A stretch of DNA of 64,000 nucleotides from JAGQWW01 sp041392845 (GCA_041392845.1 JAWKLG010000016.1:109862-173861); one strand, 5' to 3'. Numbered from the stretch's first letter, positions 1 to 10,201 are shown. Numbers and translations: made by a program. Notes: generated from the letters alone by a model not told the origin.

Positions 1-41
1 AAATGATAAACCTGTTAACTTAATAAAACCCGATATTAACC

Positions 42-848
42 ATGCCTGGTATGGAAATTCTTAATGAACTACTGACCAATATGGCTTTGGCATTGCCTAA
101 GGTAGTAATGGCTTTGGTTCTTTTTTTTGTTGGATGGTTGGTTGCTAAAGGTGTAGCCAGACTGGTCCAAAAATTATTACATGGAATTGGATTGGATAAA
201 ATTGGAGAGAAACTCAACGAGATTGACCTCGTTCGGGAATCTAATTTTACCATCCAGCCTAGTGTCATCCTGTCAAAGCTGTTGTACTATTTTTTGATCC
301 TTATTTTCCTTGTTGCAGCTACGGATGTCCTTCAGATGGAAGCCCTTTCGCAATTGGTTTCCGATATCATCAATTACATTCCGCAATTGGTAACTGCGCT
401 GGTGCTGGTTGTGATTGGATTGTTGCTTGCCGATATGATCCAAAAGGCTGTAAAGACTGCTGCAGAATCTATGGGAATCCCTTCTGCCAATATTATCAGC
501 GGATTTATCTTTTGGTTTATTTTTCTAACGGTAGGAGTTAGCGCACTTTCCCAAGCCGGAATTGATACCGATTTCATCAAATCCAATCTAACGGTGGTAC
601 TCGGTGGAGGTGTTTTGGCTTTCGCCATCAGTTACGGTTTGGCATCTAAAGATATTGTTGGAAATTTCATTGCTTCTTTTTATCATAAGAACAAAGTGAA
701 GATTGGAGATGTTATAGCCATCGATAATATAAAAGGAGAAATCGTTGCGATGGATAGTACTTCCCTCACTATTCAAACAGAATCCAAGAAAGTAATGTTA
801 CCCTTGAAAAAGTTGACTACAGAGAATATTGAAATATTTGAATCCTAG
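42..848 (+). CDS. MscS-like mechanosensitive ion channel protein
   Basis: Small membrane protein of 268 residues, predicted to act as a mechanosensitive channel of the inner membrane that releases solutes on osmotic downshock. About five hydrophobic segments are visible (roughly residues 13-35, 80-100, 113-140, 155-180 and 188-210), including paired helices of the conserved TM-helix repeat type. A glycine/alanine-rich pore-like helix (GGGVLAFAISYGLASKDIVG) is followed by the short MscS beta domain (KIGDVIAIDNIKGEIVAM) near residues 223-240. The large C-terminal cage domain of E. coli MscS is missing, which is common in this short subfamily. A second ATG lies nine bases downstream. It stands 36 bases before the DUF3078 gene and may be co-transcribed with it. 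Confidence 0.85.
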   Translation: MPGMEILNELLTNMALALPKVVMALVLFFVGWLVAKGVARLVQKLLHGIGLDKIGEKLNEIDLVRESNFTIQPSVILSKLLYYFLILIFLVAATDVLQMEALSQLVSDIINYIPQLVTALVLVVIGLLLADMIQKAVKTAAESMGIPSANIISGFIFWFIFLTVGVSALSQAGIDTDFIKSNLTVVLGGGVLAFAISYGLASKDIVGNFIASFYHKNKVKIGDVIAIDNIKGEIVAMDSTSLTIQTESKKVMLPLKKLTTENIEIFES

Positions 849-884
849 AATAAACATTAACCAAACAAATTAAAAGTGAATTTC

Positions 885-1856
885 ATGTTTAAAAAGATTA
901 CATTATTTTTTTCCTTGATTTTCGTAGTAGGAGCAATGCAAGCTCAAACTGAATCAGAATTGAAAGAGGAATTTGCTGCAAAAGAAGCAGCAATGAAAGA
1001 GGCTAAAAAAGAATACGATGCCCTGAAGGGTGAAGTGGATGCAATTGCAGCCAAAATTGATGGTTTGCAACCTTGGAAATTTGGTGCACTTGGAACGCTG
1101 GGGTTGAATTTTTCACAATTCAATAACTGGTTTGGTGCTGCCAATCCTGATGCCTATAGCAGTACGATTGGTTTCTCAGGAAACGCCTTTGCTAATTTGA
1201 ATAAGGACAAGTATTTCTGGAGAAATGCCGGAAATCTTAACATGGCCTGGACTAAACTGGCAATCAATGAAGAGGTAAGAGATACTGCTGAATATGAAAA
1301 TACAGCAGATGCGGTAAACGTAACCTCGTTATTCGGTTACAAATTAACTGAGAAGTTCGCCATTTCTGCACTTGGTGAGTTCCGTTCAACCATCGTAAAC
1401 AATTTTGCCAATCCTGGATTCTTGGATCTAGGGGTAGGAGCAACCTGGACTCCTATATCTGATCTAGTAGTGGTGTTTCACCCATTGAACTACAATATTG
1501 TGATTGCTGATGAAGGTTTGAATTACGAATCATCGCTAGGTTGTAAGATTGTTGCTGATTATGCTAAATCGCTTCCAAAAGGAATCAACTGGCGTTCAAA
1601 TCTTTCAGCGTTTATCAGTTATTCTGATGTGCCAAACCTTTCTAACTGGACCTGGGTAAACGGCTTGAGTGTTAATGTGTGGAAAGGATTGGGTGTCGGT
1701 TTTGAATTGGGTCTTAGAAGCAACAAGCAGGAGAGCTACAATAAATTTGTAGAAGCTGAAATGTTAGATCCGGAAACATTTAATATTGATGACCTTGATA
1801 GTGGAGACAATCCATTGCAAACTTATTGGGTATTAGGATTCACTTATACTTTATAA
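885..1856 (+). CDS. DUF3078 outer-membrane beta-barrel-like protein
   Basis: Secreted protein of 323 residues. The ATG at 885 is preferred to the in-frame GTG at 876 because it begins directly with a clean signal peptide (MFKKITLFFSLIFVVGAMQA, cleavage near AQTE). A short helical, Glu/Lys/Ala-rich stretch (about residues 23-55) is followed by alternating aromatic/polar strands ending in FTYTL, as expected for an outer-membrane barrel. The pattern LNFSQFNNWFGAANPDAYS and the overall layout match the Bacteroidota DUF3078 family, whose function is unknown. A strong intrinsic terminator follows at 1895-1935. Family assignment is from memory of the pattern and not from a search. Confidence 0.75.
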   Translation: MFKKITLFFSLIFVVGAMQAQTESELKEEFAAKEAAMKEAKKEYDALKGEVDAIAAKIDGLQPWKFGALGTLGLNFSQFNNWFGAANPDAYSSTIGFSGNAFANLNKDKYFWRNAGNLNMAWTKLAINEEVRDTAEYENTADAVNVTSLFGYKLTEKFAISALGEFRSTIVNNFANPGFLDLGVGATWTPISDLVVVFHPLNYNIVIADEGLNYESSLGCKIVADYAKSLPKGINWRSNLSAFISYSDVPNLSNWTWVNGLSVNVWKGLGVGFELGLRSNKQESYNKFVEAEMLDPETFNIDDLDSGDNPLQTYWVLGFTYTL

Positions 1857-1894
1857 ATATCAGGAAGCCTGACTTCCTACTTTATTTCTAAAAT

Positions 1895-1935
1895 AAAACC
1901 CGTCTTCCTTGATTGTGAAGACGGGTTTTGTTTTT
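1895..1935 (+). terminator. intrinsic terminator after DUF3078 gene
   Basis: A perfect 13-bp stem (AAAACCCGTCTTC at 1895-1907 pairing with 1917-1929) with a 9-base loop is followed by GTTTTT. It lies between the DUF3078 stop and polA, so it separates the two transcription units. Confidence 0.85.
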
Positions 1936-1986
1936 ACAGTATGACCTATTCTTCCTACCTTCACCACCCACCTAAAAATTATTCGA

Positions 1987-4800
1987 ATGTCAGATAAAAA
2001 GCTCTTTTTGTTGGATGGACACGCTTTGGTTTACCGTGCCCATTATGCCTTTATTGCAAGACCACTCATCAATTCCAAAGGTTGGAATACTTCCGCAGTA
2101 GCTGGATTTACCCGCACACTTATTGATTTGATCAACAACCAAAATCCCACCCACATTGCAGTTTCCTTCGACCTTTCCGGGCCGACATTTCGACACGAAA
2201 TGTATGAACCTTACAAGGCAAATCGGGAAGCACAACCTGAGGATATCACTTTCGCACTTCCTTACATCCGAAAAATGGTGGAAGCCTTTAAAATTCCGGT
2301 TGTGACTAAAGAAGGTTATGAAGCTGATGATGTAATTGGAACCCTGGCAAAACAGGCGGAAAAAGAAGGATTTGAGGTGTACATGGTAACACCTGATAAA
2401 GATTATGCACAACTGGTTTCGGATAAGGTTTTTTTATACAAACCGGGAAGACAGGGCAATGAGGTGGAAATTATGGGCCAGAAGGAAGTATGTGAAAAAT
2501 GGGGTATTAAAAGAGTGGATCAGGTTATAGATGTATTGGGTTTGCAAGGAGATAGTGTGGATAATATTCCCGGAATTCCCGGAATCGGACCCAAAACTGC
2601 AGTTAAATTATTAGAAGAATTTGATTCGGTAGAGGGGGTAATTGAAAACTCAGACAAACTTAAAGGAAAACAGAAAGAGCGAGTTGAAGAGTTTGCTGAG
2701 CAGGCTATCCTTTCAAAACAACTGGCTACTATCGACATCAATGCTCCCGTGAAATTTGATGCCAAGCAATATGAGTTGGAAGAATTTGACAGAGAGACTT
2801 TGGAGGAGCTGTTTAAAGAACTTGAATTCAGAACACTGGCCAATTCTATTTTAGGTGGAAATTCGAGAAGTGATAATGCAGCGCCGGCCAGTAAGAATAA
2901 CAACGGAACACAAGGTCAATTATTTACCCAGGAGGCGTCAGCTTTGCCTGATGAAAAGACTCCTGCTGCGCATTCTGTCGCTGACCATAACATCCATGAT
3001 ACCCCTCATACCTATCAGTTGGTGCAAACCGATGAAGGGATGGCGGATTTGGTGAAGTTACTTTCTTCTCAAAAGGAGATTTGTTTTGATACTGAGACTA
3101 CTGATATAGATGCAAATGTTGCTGAATTGGTAGGAATTTCTTTTGCTATCAAGGCGCATGAAGCCTACTACATTCCTGTTCCTGAAGACAAAAATGAAGC
3201 AAAACGCATCATTGAAATTTTCCGTCCCATTTTTGAAAATGAAGCCATTGCTAAAATCGGGCAAAACCTGAAATATGATGCCTTGGTGTTGAAATGGCAC
3301 GGAGTGGAGTTGAAAGGTTTGTACAAGGATACTATGTTGTATCATTATTTGTTGGAGCCGGAATTGAGGCATGGAATGGATTACCTGGCAGAAACATATT
3401 TAAAATATCAGCCGGTTTCCATAGAAACCCTTATCGGGAAAAAAGGCAAAAATCAACTTTCAATGCGCGATGTTGAGGTGGAAAAAGTAAGTGAATATGC
3501 CGCGGAAGATGCGGATATCACCTTACAATTGAAAAACTATTTTGAACCATTATTAGAAAAAGAAGGACTTTCTGAATTGTATGAAACCATGGAAGGTCCT
3601 TTGGTGAAGGTGTTGGTAGATTTGGAACATTCAGGAGTCAATTTAGATGTGCCTTTTTTAGAAGAGTATTCAAAAGAACTGGGAGAAAAAATAGATGCTC
3701 TGGAAAAAGACATCCATGAAGAAGCCGGAGTGAAGTTCAATATCGCTTCCCCAAAGCAGATAGGAGAAATTCTATTTGATCATATGAAAATTCCTTATCG
3801 CTGGAGAAAGACCAAGACGGGTCAGTACAGTACAGATGAGGAAAAACTATCTGAACTGGCTCAGGAATATCCTTTTGCAGAAAAAATCCTGGAATACCGA
3901 AGTTTGACCAAGTTGAAATCTACCTATGTAGATGCTTTGCCAAAAATGGTGAATCCTGTTTCTAAAAGAATTCATAGTTCTTTCAATCAGGCACTCGCAG
4001 CAACGGGTAGGTTAAGTAGCAACAATCCAAACCTTCAAAATATACCCATTAGAACAGAAGAAGGCCGTAAGATTAGGAAAGCCTTTATTCCAAAGGATGA
4101 AAACCACATCCTTTTAGCGGCGGATTATTCTCAGATTGAGTTGAGACTGATTGCAGAAATTAGCGGTGACGAAGCCATGCTGGAAGCTTTTGCATCCGGA
4201 CAGGACATTCACAGGGCAACTGCGGCCAGGGTTTATGGCGTTCCGTTTGAGGAGGTGACCAGCGACCAGCGTCGAAATGCAAAAACGGTCAACTTTAGCA
4301 TCATTTATGGAGCTGGTGCTACTAACTTGAGCCGTCAATTGAATATAAAAAGGGGAGAAGCGAGTGATTTGATCAAGCAGTATTTTGCACAATATCAGGG
4401 ATTGAAGGATTATATGGATAAGACGGTGGAAGATGCTCGTAAAACCGGTTATGTTAAAACCTTGATGGGTAGAAGGAGATATTTAAGAGATATAAATTCC
4501 AGAAATAACCTGGACAGAAGCAATGCCGAAAGGGTAGCCATCAATACGCCGATTCAAGGGTCAGCGGCTGATATGATCAAACTGGCGATGATCAATATTC
4601 ATAAAGCATTGGCTGAGGGTGGCTATAAAACAGAAATGATTCTTCAGGTACATGACGAATTGGTATTTGATGTGTACAAACCTGAGTTGGAAAAAGTGAA
4701 GCCCTTGATTCTAGACCTTATGAAAAATGCAATTCCTTCCCTAAAGGTGCCAATATTGGTAGAAGCAGGAACCGGAGAACATTGGTTGGAAGCACATTAA
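1987..4800 (+). CDS. polA: DNA polymerase I
   Basis: Full-length three-domain DNA polymerase I of 937 residues, used for Okazaki fragment maturation and repair synthesis. The N-terminal 5'-3' exonuclease (about 1-290) shows LLDGHALVYRAHYAF, the EADD and PDKDYAQLV acidic motifs and the helix-hairpin-helix stretch GIPGIGPKTAVKLL. A low-complexity linker (about 291-340) joins it to the 3'-5' exonuclease, where the DxE motif FDTET (Asp368/Glu370) is intact, so proofreading should be active. The polymerase domain has DYSQIELR near residue 713, the O-helix RRNAKTVNFSIIYGAG and motif C QVHDELVFD near residue 888. It begins after the terminator at 1895-1935. Confidence 0.97.
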   Translation: MSDKKLFLLDGHALVYRAHYAFIARPLINSKGWNTSAVAGFTRTLIDLINNQNPTHIAVSFDLSGPTFRHEMYEPYKANREAQPEDITFALPYIRKMVEAFKIPVVTKEGYEADDVIGTLAKQAEKEGFEVYMVTPDKDYAQLVSDKVFLYKPGRQGNEVEIMGQKEVCEKWGIKRVDQVIDVLGLQGDSVDNIPGIPGIGPKTAVKLLEEFDSVEGVIENSDKLKGKQKERVEEFAEQAILSKQLATIDINAPVKFDAKQYELEEFDRETLEELFKELEFRTLANSILGGNSRSDNAAPASKNNNGTQGQLFTQEASALPDEKTPAAHSVADHNIHDTPHTYQLVQTDEGMADLVKLLSSQKEICFDTETTDIDANVAELVGISFAIKAHEAYYIPVPEDKNEAKRIIEIFRPIFENEAIAKIGQNLKYDALVLKWHGVELKGLYKDTMLYHYLLEPELRHGMDYLAETYLKYQPVSIETLIGKKGKNQLSMRDVEVEKVSEYAAEDADITLQLKNYFEPLLEKEGLSELYETMEGPLVKVLVDLEHSGVNLDVPFLEEYSKELGEKIDALEKDIHEEAGVKFNIASPKQIGEILFDHMKIPYRWRKTKTGQYSTDEEKLSELAQEYPFAEKILEYRSLTKLKSTYVDALPKMVNPVSKRIHSSFNQALAATGRLSSNNPNLQNIPIRTEEGRKIRKAFIPKDENHILLAADYSQIELRLIAEISGDEAMLEAFASGQDIHRATAARVYGVPFEEVTSDQRRNAKTVNFSIIYGAGATNLSRQLNIKRGEASDLIKQYFAQYQGLKDYMDKTVEDARKTGYVKTLMGRRRYLRDINSRNNLDRSNAERVAINTPIQGSAADMIKLAMINIHKALAEGGYKTEMILQVHDELVFDVYKPELEKVKPLILDLMKNAIPSLKVPILVEAGTGEHWLEAH

Positions 4801-4810
4801 ACCACTTCGT

Positions 4811-5251
4811 ATGAAAAACACATTATTGGTTTTTTCTTTATTGCTTTTAACCGGATTTCAGCTCCAAGCTCAGGATAAGGATGTTTTGGAGGTTAAAAGA
4901 TTGATGGCACAACAAGAAGCTGATTGGAACAGAGGAGACATCGATGCCTTTATGCAAGTCTATTGGAAATCAGAAAAGCTGCAATTCATCGGTGCCGAGG
5001 GGATTACCTACGGATGGCAACAAACCCTGGATAATTACAAAAAGGGCTATCCAGATCAAGCATCCATGGGTAAGTTGATTTTTGAAATAAAATCGGTGGA
5101 GAAATTATCCAAAAAGGTAATCATGCTGTCCGGTAGTTGGGAACTTGAAAAAGAAGGCCCCAATCCCGGTGGGCATTATTTACTGATTTGGAAAAAGATC
5201 AAAGGACAATGGCGAATTGTGGCCGACCACACAAGTGTTAAAAAAACGTAG
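4811..5251 (+). CDS. secreted NTF2-like (DUF4440/SnoaL-type) protein
   Basis: Secreted protein of 146 residues with a clear signal peptide (MKNTLLVFSLLLLTGFQLQA, cleavage before QDKD). The mature part has the NTF2-like alpha+beta layout: an N-terminal helix with QQEADWNRGDIDAFMQVYW, a strand around the LQFIGAEGI region, and the terminal strands HYLLIWKKIKGQWRIVADH, typical of DUF4440/SnoaL-like proteins. No catalytic assignment is possible. It starts 11 bases after polA and probably shares its transcript. It ends convergent to the PASTA gene, with a short word repeat (GGCCAATGGCCAACAGCC) between them. Confidence 0.75.
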   Translation: MKNTLLVFSLLLLTGFQLQAQDKDVLEVKRLMAQQEADWNRGDIDAFMQVYWKSEKLQFIGAEGITYGWQQTLDNYKKGYPDQASMGKLIFEIKSVEKLSKKVIMLSGSWELEKEGPNPGGHYLLIWKKIKGQWRIVADHTSVKKT

Positions 5252-5263
5252 CGTCCTCCCCAA

Positions 5264-5298
5264 ACGGCCAATGGCCAACAGCCAATGGCTAACAGCCA
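5264..5298. repeat. short GCCAACAGCCAATGGC word repeat
   Basis: Between the convergent DUF4440 and PASTA genes lies a run of near-repeats of the words GGCCAATGG and CCAACAGCC. The same words recur at 52.85-53.06 kb and 63.73 kb, always outside genes. Unlike those loci, no opposite-strand partner is obvious here. Confidence 0.6.
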
Positions 5299-5299
5299 C

Positions 5300-6133
5300 C
5301 TAATTGCAGCCTGCAGGCAAAACCTTCGACAAACTCAAATCAACCATACTTCCTAAGGGAACCTGGGTGTCAGGCGTGAAGGAAGGAGTTTGGCTGGAAA
5401 TGTACATGTCATCCTGGTCCGCTTCTCCCGGAACTTCGTTTACTGTTCCAAGTTTTAGTCCGCTTGCTGTGATTAGAAATTGCGCTTCGGAGAAGGTCAT
5501 GCAGGATAAATCCGGCAAGTCTACCTTCCCTCCGCTTCTGGTGGTAACTACAAATTGAAGAACAGTACCCATGGGCACTTTTACTCCATCGTTGAGGTCG
5601 TTTTCTGTTATTTTTTTGTCGCCGTGATAAAGGTAAAGGATAGAATTTGGCTCCAATTTGTTGTTGAAAACCTGTTCTTTGATACTTGCACGGAGATTGA
5701 GTAATTTCAATTTTTTGACATACTGGTCGTAGTCATAATTTCCTACCAGGGTGGGTAGCGAAACTTGGTCAGGATTACTTTTGGTGATAGTCAAATAGAT
5801 TCTTCTTCCTTCTTTAACCTGTTCGCCCAATTTTGGATTTTGATCCAAAACAACTCCTGGTTTTTCGTCTATGTTGTAGATAGAATCCGTAATGACATAG
5901 CGAAATCCACCTTTTTCAATCTTTTTAATGGCATCATTCACATCCATTTCAAGGTAGTTTTCTACCGTATACGATTCACCATGATTGGTGTAGCAGCTCA
6001 TCCACCAATTCAATCCCAGAAAAATGAGGCAAAGTGCCAGGAGCATCTTGCCCAGATTTTTGAGGAAGAACATGCTAGAAATGAAATACCAGAATTCTTG
6101 AAAGCCGTTTTTTATTTTACCCGACACGGACAT
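5300..6133 (-). CDS. PASTA domain membrane protein
   Basis: Predicted single-pass inner-membrane protein of 277 residues with an extracytoplasmic PASTA tail. The frame is open upstream, but the ATG at 6133 fits best: it gives a short cytoplasmic start, then the membrane helix NLGKMLLALCLIFLGLNWWM, then three PASTA-like repeats (about residues 55-125, 126-200 and 205-275) with the usual sxG and xQxPxxGxxV signatures such as VLDQNPKLGEQVKEG. PASTA domains bind peptidoglycan stem peptides or muropeptides. There is no kinase domain, unlike PASTA kinases of Gram-positives. The start overlaps the 3' end of the D-Ala-D-Ala ligase gene by 17 bases, so the two are likely translationally coupled and both concern cell-wall precursors. 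Confidence 0.85.
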   Translation of the reverse strand: MSVSGKIKNGFQEFWYFISSMFFLKNLGKMLLALCLIFLGLNWWMSCYTNHGESYTVENYLEMDVNDAIKKIEKGGFRYVITDSIYNIDEKPGVVLDQNPKLGEQVKEGRRIYLTITKSNPDQVSLPTLVGNYDYDQYVKKLKLLNLRASIKEQVFNNKLEPNSILYLYHGDKKITENDLNDGVKVPMGTVLQFVVTTRSGGKVDLPDLSCMTFSEAQFLITASGLKLGTVNEVPGEADQDDMYISSQTPSFTPDTQVPLGSMVDLSLSKVLPAGCN

Positions 6134-8811
6134 TTGAAGTTTTGTCCCGGAAACCAAATTCCAGGATTTGATCAATAAATTGATATGGTTTGTAACCGTT
6201 GATGGCTGCCTGATGATAAATACAGGTGGCTGGTGTCATTCCCGGAAGTGAGTTGACCTCGATTACGATGGTCTCCACACTTTTGTCCGGAAATATTCTC
6301 ACAAAGGCATCAATCCGACAATATCCTTTTACACCTAAAATTCTAGCGGTGCGCTCCAGATCTTTTTTAACCTGGTCGGCAATATACGTATAATCAGCAG
6401 GATTATCGGCAAAGCGGGATGGCGTCAAATTTTGACCTTCTCCTGCCAGAAATTTTTCTTCTAAAGACAAAACCTCTCCACTTGCCAAGGCTTCTGAGGG
6501 TTCAAAAACTTCGTAAATCAGTTCGCCCTTTTCATCAAAATGAGTCAGCATTCCACCGGTTATTTCCAGGAATTTGGCTGCACCGTTTGCCGTAATTAAA
6601 GATTCAATCAAAGCCTGGTCTTTGGCAGGGAATTCTTCCTTGGCGTGCAGGTGCAAAAGATGCCTGTCCTTCGTTTCATCAAATCCCTCTTCTCTAAACA
6701 TGAGATTGAGGAAGGCTCGTAATTGGTCCTTGGTTTTAATCAGTTTGACAGCAGAACTACAACCATCATCAACTGGTTTGGCAATGAGTGGATAATCAAA
6801 ACCGGATTCTATCTTTTCAAGAATTGAATCCATATTGTCTAAATATTCCTCCTTGTTTACCAATAACTGATTGGCAGTCGGGAAACCATGTTCTCGTAAA
6901 ATCCTTAAAGTCTCAAATTTGTTGATGGTAATTTGAGACGAATCCTGATCCGAACCATTGTAAGGAACTCCTACTTTTTCTAGCCTACTTTGGACTTCAC
7001 CATCCTCTCCTGGACGTCCATGCAATGCTATGAAGACACCGTCAACTTTTTTCGGAAGGGTTTCATATTCCAAAAGTACCGGTTCAAAAACCACTTCATT
7101 GGAAGCATATTTTTCGGTGAGTGCGGAACAATCTTTTTTGATTTGCTCTACCACTCCATGCTTTTTGAAATGTAAAATTTTATCGCGGATATCATCAGCA
7201 TTGTCTTTCAACAAAAGGTTGATCGGAATTTGATACAATTCATGATCATTGCCTTTTTTAGAAAGAAAAATCGGGATGGGTTCATATTTGGAACTGCTGG
7301 CCAATTTTTCAAAAATATTCCGACCACTCTCCACTGAAATATGTCTTTCAAAAGAGTAACCTCCCATGATGACTCCAATCTTCCTGCGCTCAATTTTATT
7401 GTCGTGTATGGCCTGAAGTCTTGCATCCAAGGCTCCTAGTGTTTGCTCCCAACCTGGACGAACGGTCATGGAAGTATGAATGCGTTCCCAAAGGGAAGTT
7501 CGAATGATGTAGGTCAAAAATTGAGATGGATTTAAACCAATTTCAGCTGCCTGATGGAAGAAAAATGAACTGGGCAGCATCCCGGAAGTCGTATTGGGAT
7601 CATTCAGGAAAATCTTTCCTTCATTGGTATAAAATCCATCGATTCTGGCGTAAGTATTGAATTCAAGGTAGTCGAAAAGTTTTTCACATTCTTTACGAAT
7701 CGCTTGAATGGCAGCATCTGATAGTTCAATCGGTGTCACCTTTCTTGAAAGGCCGGGCATGTATTTTGAACGATAGTCAAAAAGCTCTTTTCCTTTTACT
7801 ATTTCCGTAGGTGGAAGGGCGGTAACTGTCCCATCTTCCTGGCGGATAACGATACAAGAAAACTCTTTTCCTGAAATGAAGGATTCCAATAAAACCCTTT
7901 GTTCGCTTAAGTGAGCTTCTAATACAAGGGAATCACTGTCTTTTTAAAATGGTTGTTTAAAAAAGACAACAATGCTTCGGGATGATAAATAGTTTCGCCT
8001 TTCACATTAAGTGGAAATCCCAAGCCATCTCTGATATCGGTCAGGTTTCTGAGATAGGACACTTTTTCTTCTTCAGAAAGTCCGTTCCAATAATCAGCAG
8101 TAATTTTTTCTTTAAAAAAGGCGCGGTTGATGGATTTTTCAAAAGCGTCCATGTTTTTGGAATCTTCCAAAATGGCTACTCCGATGGAAGAACCCTGGTT
8201 GGCTGGTCTGATGACCATTGGCCAGCCTATTTTTTCACTTGCTTTTTTAAAAAGGAAAGGACATCAGTAGTCGCCCAATCTTCTCTTGAAAGTTGTAAAA
8301 CTTCCGGTCCTTCGAAACCCCCGGCAGTCATTAATCTTTTTTGAAAAACCTTGTCCATTCCTAAAGAACAAGCACGGATACCTGAGCCTGAGTAAGGAAT
8401 TTGAAGGCTTTCCAACAATCCTTGTATTTGTCCGTCTTCGCCAAATTCTCCGTGCAATGCAAGGAAGGCAAAGTCCATAATATTTGGAAGTTCTACTGCC
8501 TGAAGTGGTTTTCCAACTTTTGAAATGAGGTTTTCCCATTCTTCCTGCGCTAAATTGCCAAGACTTTCGCTGTAGATTTGGAAATTGTTGGGTGAGTCCG
8601 GCAATGAAGAAACCGGAGGATAAAAATCACGAATGGTACCCTTGTAAATAAATTGCCAGTCCAGTTGAATGAAATGTCCTTGTCCATCGATGAAAATCGG
8701 AACAGGTTCAAAGATGGTTTTATTGAGGTTGTCGTAGACCGTTCTTCCACCTGCAAATGAAATTTCTCTTTCCCGGGAAGGGCCTCCAAAAAAAATACCG
8801 ATTCGGATCAA
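6117..8811 (-). CDS. ddl: tandem two-unit D-alanine--D-alanine ligase (two frameshifts)
   Basis: Ligates two D-alanines for peptidoglycan precursors. The reading is split into open pieces 8811-8227, 8218-7919 and a third frame ending at 6117. Restoring one base in the run at 8243-8248 and one C near 7925 gives a single protein of about 898 residues. It contains two complete ATP-grasp ligase units. Unit 1 has GGPSREREISFAGG, LALHGEFGEDGQIQG, MVIRPANQGSSIGVA, and an altered metal/substrate motif NDPNTTSGMLPSS. Unit 2 has GGYSFERHISVESG, IALHGRPGEDGEVQ, RIDAF and the canonical EVNSLPGMTPAT. Usual Ddl is about 300-370 residues, so this is a duplication/fusion. Unit 2 looks catalytic and unit 1 possibly altered. 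Because ddl is normally essential, the indels may be assembly errors. Confidence 0.85.
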
Positions 8812-8995
8812 AGCCTCTGGATTAATGATTCAAATTAATTGTGTCTGTTCAATAATTAATGAACCTCAGATTGGTTTAAATTATTGAATGGGGCAGCCGC
8901 AAAATTAGCGGAATGTTTTGGATTCCCTGAATGCGGAGGGAATCGATTTTTTTAGTTTGTAAATTCTTATCATTTTGCATCGAAAATCAGAGAAA

Positions 8996-9586
8996 ATGCG
9001 CCTATTGTTTGTTGTTTTATCCATCTCCTTGTTGGCAACTGCCTGTGAAGATCCGGTTTTGTCACCAAAGCCGAGGGGATTTCCCAAAGTAGTTTTTCCG
9101 GAAAGGTCTTATGAAGAATTTGATAAGGATTATTGTCAATTCACATTCAAGATACCGACCTATGTCGAAATAGAGCAGGACACTACTTTTTTCGAAGAAA
9201 AGCCTGCCGACCCTTGTTGGTTCAATTTGTATTATCCGCAGTATGATGCCAGGATTCATTGCAGTTATACTCCGGTTTCGAAGGAAGAGCCGATTGAAAA
9301 ATTGCAGGGTGATGCTTTTAATTTGGCAGGCAAGCACAACATAAAGGCCAACTATATTGATGAATTGCCCATCCAAAGACCGGATGGAACGACTGGAGTG
9401 GTCTTCAATCTGGAAGGTCCTGTGGCCAGTCCATTTCAATTTTATCTGACGGATGGCGAAAAACATTTTTTAAGAGGAGCACTTTATTTCAATACACAGG
9501 CCAGACCGGATTCACTGGCTCCGGTTACCAATTTTATAAAAACAGATGCAATGGAAATGATCAATTCACTTAAGTGGAATAATTGA
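8996..9586 (+). CDS. gldD: gliding motility lipoprotein GldD
   Basis: Lipoprotein of 196 residues required, in gliding Bacteroidota, for gliding motility and linked to type IX secretion. The ATG at 8996 is preferred to the TTG at 8975 because it places the lipoprotein signal at the terminus (MRLLFVVLSISLLATACEDP, lipobox cysteine at about residue 17). The mature part matches GldD: PKPRGFPKVVFPERSYEEF near the N-terminus, CWFNLYYPQYDARIHCSYTP in the middle and the C-terminal FQFYLTDGEKHFLRGALYFN. It is divergent from the ligase gene and 15 bases upstream of ruvA. gldE often neighbours gldD, but here the only CNNM/CorC-type protein lies at 56.4 kb. Confidence 0.9.
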   Translation: MRLLFVVLSISLLATACEDPVLSPKPRGFPKVVFPERSYEEFDKDYCQFTFKIPTYVEIEQDTTFFEEKPADPCWFNLYYPQYDARIHCSYTPVSKEEPIEKLQGDAFNLAGKHNIKANYIDELPIQRPDGTTGVVFNLEGPVASPFQFYLTDGEKHFLRGALYFNTQARPDSLAPVTNFIKTDAMEMINSLKWNN

Positions 9587-9601
9587 TCTCAAAAACTAGA
9601 T

Positions 9602-10201
9602 ATGATAGCTTATTTAAAAGGAGAAATTACTTACAAAACACCTACACAGATTTTTCTGGATGTGAATGGAGTGGGGTATTCGGTGAATATCAGTTTGCAT
9701 ACCTACGCAAAAATTGAAAAAGAAGAGCGCGCCAAATTGTACACCTATTATCATGTAAACATGCAGGATTATCAGCCTTCGCTTTATGGTTTTGCTGATG
9801 AATTTGAGCGCAATGTATTTTTAAACCTGATTGATGTAAAAGGGATCAGTGTGAATTCGGCCAGGGTGATTTTGTCGCATATGGCACCGGATGAAGTAAG
9901 AAATGCAGTGGTTTCGGAAGATGAAGGTGCATTTAAAAGGGTAAAAGGTGTAGGGGCAAAGACTGCTAAGCAGATTATCCTTGATTTGAAAGACAAAATG
10001 GTCAAAAGCTCAGGAGAAGCTGTACCTGAAATTTCAGGTGGTGGAAGTCCTGCTCTTCGGGAAGATGCTTTGGCGGCTTTGGTTACCTTACAAGTGCCAA
10101 GGGTGCAGGCTCAGAAATTGCTGCAAAAAATCATGAAGGAGCATCCCGAAGCACAAACTACCGAAGCAATCATAAAACTTGCATTGAAGCAAATGATGTA
10201 A
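9602..10201 (+). CDS. ruvA: Holliday junction branch migration protein RuvA
   Basis: RuvA of 199 residues, a normal length. It binds the Holliday junction as a tetramer and loads the RuvB motor during recombination repair. The N-terminal OB fold (MIAYLKGEITYKTPTQIFLD, then VNGVGYSVNIS) is followed by two helix-hairpin-helix motifs (LIDVKGISVNSARVILS and KRVKGVGAKTAKQIILDL, about residues 76-130) and the C-terminal RuvB-binding domain III (DALAALVTLQVPRVQAQKLL). It lies 15 bases behind gldD and is probably on the same transcript. No ruvB is present in this window. Confidence 0.96.
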   Translation: MIAYLKGEITYKTPTQIFLDVNGVGYSVNISLHTYAKIEKEERAKLYTYYHVNMQDYQPSLYGFADEFERNVFLNLIDVKGISVNSARVILSHMAPDEVRNAVVSEDEGAFKRVKGVGAKTAKQIILDLKDKMVKSSGEAVPEISGGGSPALREDALAALVTLQVPRVQAQKLLQKIMKEHPEAQTTEAIIKLALKQMM

